7,992 bases of DNA. It comes from Candidatus Latescibacterota bacterium. GTDB lineage: Bacteria; Latescibacterota; UBA2968; GCA-2709665. The notes under the pieces are model-generated. The model saw only the letters and a program-made list of their open reading frames with translations. It did no database searches and had not been told where the DNA came from. Of this stretch, positions 6,203-7,992 are shown piece by piece; position 1 is the stretch's first letter; every line of letters begins with the position of its first letter. The stretch lies in contig JAAXHE010000075.1 in the NCBI GenBank assembly GCA_012271065.1, forward strand, positions 1 through 7,992, given 5' to 3'. The translations under genes and the position numbers were made by a program.

Positions 6203-6887
6203 ACCTTAAGACTTCCTCGATCTGAACGGGTGTGAGGCGATAATCCTTACACATTTCGCTGATGGTGTCTCCCGCAACGAATCTGTCATAAGCAACTTCA
6301 GTGGCTACACCAATACCAGTGATGGATGGGCGACCGAATGATACGTATGGGCTGATAAGTACGGTTCGTTTTTCTGCTCTCTTCGAATTTACTTCCGGAT
6401 CTACGGTAAAGGGATGAAGGCGTACAGGGCCTATCTCATCCCGGTCGATGCGCCGCAGGTAAACCCGGATTAGTTCGCCCACCTCCATCTGACTACCCTG
6501 GTTGAGATTGAATAGCTGGCCGAGTTTCTCTACCAACAGGTACTTTCCATCCGTGAAAAACTCTTCTGTTGCCAGCGGGTACCCAACGTCGGGCCACTGA
6601 TGTCGCAATTCGTCCAGCGCGATTCGAATGCGCTGCATAGAAAGACCGAATTTCCCCCGAAGCGCGGACAGGACATGGGCTTCAACAAGATTCAGGAATG
6701 AAAGCTGAGTCCGCTGTGCTGCGGGAGGTCTCAGCAGCGGGTTACCCTTCAGCCATACTCTCAGCGTCCCGGGATGCATCCTGAGAAAGCGAGCAGCCTC
6801 AGCCACCTGATATGTAGCTAAAGTTCTGTATTTGGGTTCATAGTGGTTCAATTCAGAGACCCCGGTTAGGAGTTTTCGATCCGTCAT
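6174..6887 (-). CDS. DUF433 antitoxin with N-terminal MerR-like helix-turn-helix
   Basis: This is the likely antitoxin and autorepressor, 237 residues from the ATG at 6887. An earlier ATG at 6977 would add 30 residues but lies upstream of the predicted promoter, so 6887 is preferred. Three parts are visible. A MerR-like helix-turn-helix spans about 22-48 (TYQVAEAARFLRMHPGTLRVWLKG). A middle segment at about 60-165 has no motif I know. A C-terminal DUF433 domain spans about 177-232 (LISPYVSFGRPSITGIGVAT, then FVAGDTISEMCKDYRLTPVQIEEVLRYE). Classical DUF433 antitoxins are about 75-100 residues, so this is a long, multi-domain form. GC content is low compared with the neighbours (27 of 60 bases at 6361-6420), which suggests horizontal acquisition. 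Confidence 0.82.
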   Translation of the reverse strand: MTDRKLLTGVSELNHYEPKYRTLATYQVAEAARFLRMHPGTLRVWLKGNPLLRPPAAQRTQLSFLNLVEAHVLSALRGKFGLSMQRIRIALDELRHQWPDVGYPLATEEFFTDGKYLLVEKLGQLFNLNQGSQMEVGELIRVYLRRIDRDEIGPVRLHPFTVDPEVNSKRAEKRTVLISPYVSFGRPSITGIGVATEVAYDRFVAGDTISEMCKDYRLTPVQIEEVLRYESAIRRAA

Positions 6888-6930
6888 CGGCGACCTGTCT
6901 TCAGGGACGGATTGAATCTGCTTACCACAT

Positions 6931-6963
6931 AATATACTCTGTTTTTCCCTTTTGTTACAAGGG
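6931..6963 (-). promoter_or_regulatory. Predicted promoter and possible operator of the toxin-antitoxin operon
   Basis: On the minus strand TTGTAA (6955-6960) and TATATT (6931-6936) are separated by 18 bases, a good fit to a housekeeping sigma promoter. Transcription would start near 6924 with a leader of about 37 bases before the ATG at 6887. An interrupted inverted repeat, CCCTT (6947-6951) and AAGGG (6959-6963), overlaps the -35 region and could bind the antitoxin helix-turn-helix. The operator part is a guess. Confidence 0.5.
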
Positions 6964-6982
6964 TTGTTTTCGATCATTCGCC

Positions 6983-7058
6983 TGCCCTCGGTCCAGATAT
7001 CGGTAGATCATGTCGCGGCTATTTTGTTTTTCCTCCCCCTCTCCCCTGGGAGAGGGGG
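6983..7058. repeat. Duplicated intergenic block, right copy
   Basis: This is the partner of 5266-5340. It starts with the half hairpin TGCCCTCG and ends in an 11-base-pair stem (7035-7045 with 7048-7058, CCCCCTCTCCC type). From its end to the terminator stem are only 26 bases, against 250 in the left copy, where the heptamer element lies. Confidence 0.85.
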
Positions 7059-7084
7059 CCGGGGGGAGAGGTTCCGCTGGCAGC

Positions 7085-7126
7085 ACGAAGAAAGCCCGGC
7101 GCGCATTCCCGCCGGGCTTTCTTCGT
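7085..7126. terminator. Strong bidirectional hairpin terminator behind degP
   Basis: A perfect 17-base-pair stem (7085-7101 with 7110-7126) and an 8-base loop are identical in sequence to the inner part of the hairpin at 5591-5634. It lies 45 bases past the degP stop on the minus strand and is its natural transcript end. Confidence 0.87.
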
Positions 7127-7171
7127 ACGAATCGATCTGGCGGCGCGAACAGACGCGCCGCGTCTTCCTTT

Positions 7172-7992
7172 CTACTCAGGAATCTTCATCGTCAGGAAAA
7201 GGTTATACGTTCCCCGCCGGACGAAAAATGCTGCGTTGCGGCCCTTTTCGAGTTCGGCCAGAGATGCCTTGAATTCGGCGACGGAACGCACTTTCCGTTC
7301 CAAATTCCCCTGTCTGACCTTGAAGACGACGTCTCCCCGCTGGAAGCGGGCCCTCGCCGCACGGCTTCCCGGGGTCACCTCCGTTACGAGAATGCCGTCA
7401 ATCCCGTCTTTGAGATCCCATCTCTCAGCGATTTCAGGGGAGATGTCGTTCACCGTGAGGCCGTGAAGCTCGGTCTGACCTGCCTGCGTCCTTGCCGTGG
7501 CAACCTCGCCGATCTGCGCGGGCTTTTCTCCCAGTTTGACTGGAAGGGTGATCGTCCTGTTTCTTCGTCTGATTTCCAGTGCGACGTTTTCCTCGGGATG
7601 TTTTCGAGCAATCAGGCTCTGGACCTGGTTGGGTCGATTCACCGGCTTCCCGTCTATGCTCAGGATGATATCTTCGTCCTTGAGGCCGGCGGCATCGGCC
7701 GGCGTGTCCGAGAAGACGTTTGCGATGAGTACGCCTCGGGGGCCGTCGAGGCCGAACGCGTCGGCGAGCGACGCATCGACGCTTCTGAGGTTGATACCCA
7801 GAAAACCCCGGCGGACCCGGCCATGGGTGATGATATCATCCATCACCTTCCTGGCCAGATTGATCGGAATGGCGAAACCGTAACCGACGAACCCCCCGGT
7901 CCCCGATGCGATAGCCGTGTTGACGCCGATGACTTCCCCGTCGAGGTTGATCAGCGCCCCTCCGGAGTTGCCGGGGTTGATGGCCGCGTCGG
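7172..7992 (-). CDS. DegP/HtrA-family periplasmic serine protease (5' part outside window)
   Basis: The reading frame is open to the window edge, so only the last 272 residues are present. It begins with the end of the trypsin-like domain, [19 protein letters not shown], in which the catalytic Ser is at 7964-7966. It then continues [31 protein letters not shown] into the first PDZ domain (about 7525-7810). A second PDZ-like domain follows ([43 protein letters not shown]), and the gene ends KIPE-TAG at 7172. Such proteins degrade or refold misfolded envelope proteins. DegP and DegQ cannot be separated here without the N-terminal loop. The GTG at 7846 is internal and not a start. It ends at the terminator at 7085-7126. 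Confidence 0.95.
   Translation of the reverse strand, partial: DAAINPGNSGGALINLDGEVIGVNTAIASGTGGFVGYGFAIPINLARKVMDDIITHGRVRRGFLGINLRSVDASLADAFGLDGPRGVLIANVFSDTPADAAGLKDEDIILSIDGKPVNRPNQVQSLIARKHPEENVALEIRRRNRTITLPVKLGEKPAQIGEVATARTQAGQTELHGLTVNDISPEIAERWDLKDGIDGILVTEVTPGSRAARARFQRGDVVFKVRQGNLERKVRSVAEFKASLAELEKGRNAAFFVRRGTYNLFLTMKIPE

Overview
The window comes from a bacterium with moderately high GC content (a hand count of 1621-1680 gives 40 of 60 bases G or C). A DegP/HtrA-type protease and a lipid-linked sugar transferase suggest a Gram-negative cell plan. I cannot name the phylum. The abundance of intergenic hairpin repeats and decayed genes fits a large-genome, uncultured environmental lineage, but that is inference.

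Layout. Positions 1-2114 (+) are a DNA-maintenance block: the 3' end of uvrC (excision-repair nuclease), a methylguanine-DNA methyltransferase (ogt type) and the xerD chromosome-resolution recombinase, whose start overlaps ogt by 23 bases. Positions 2405-5108 (+) hold a fragment of a GHMP-family sugar/mevalonate kinase that runs, in another frame, straight into a GT2 glycosyltransferase lacking its N-terminal beginning. That gene is followed, with a 4-base ATGA overlap, by an apparently intact polytopic GT-C (ArnT/PMT-like) glycosyltransferase. Positions 5753-6887 (-) are a two-gene toxin-antitoxin-like operon: an antitoxin with a MerR-like helix-turn-helix and a C-terminal DUF433 domain, then a PIN-like toxin. 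Positions 7172-7992 (-) are the C-terminal two thirds of a DegP/HtrA serine protease with two PDZ domains.

The intergenic DNA is the most unusual part. Three copies of a roughly 130-base inverted-repeat element have arms built from 7-base units (AGACGGT-like). They lie between uvrC and ogt, after xerD, and between the GT-C gene and the toxin. The segment downstream of degP (a 53-base block, a GGGAGAG hairpin, a terminator and the end of the degP coding sequence) occurs twice, once on each side of the toxin-antitoxin operon. The left copy retains only about 23 codons of degP, ending directly at the toxin stop codon. It also carries one heptamer element that the right copy lacks, giving a natural filled-site versus empty-site comparison.

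The simplest reading is that a tandem or partial duplication of degP was overwritten by an AT-richer toxin-antitoxin module, and that the heptamer element can be gained or lost. No CRISPR array, tRNA, rRNA or complete insertion sequence was seen.
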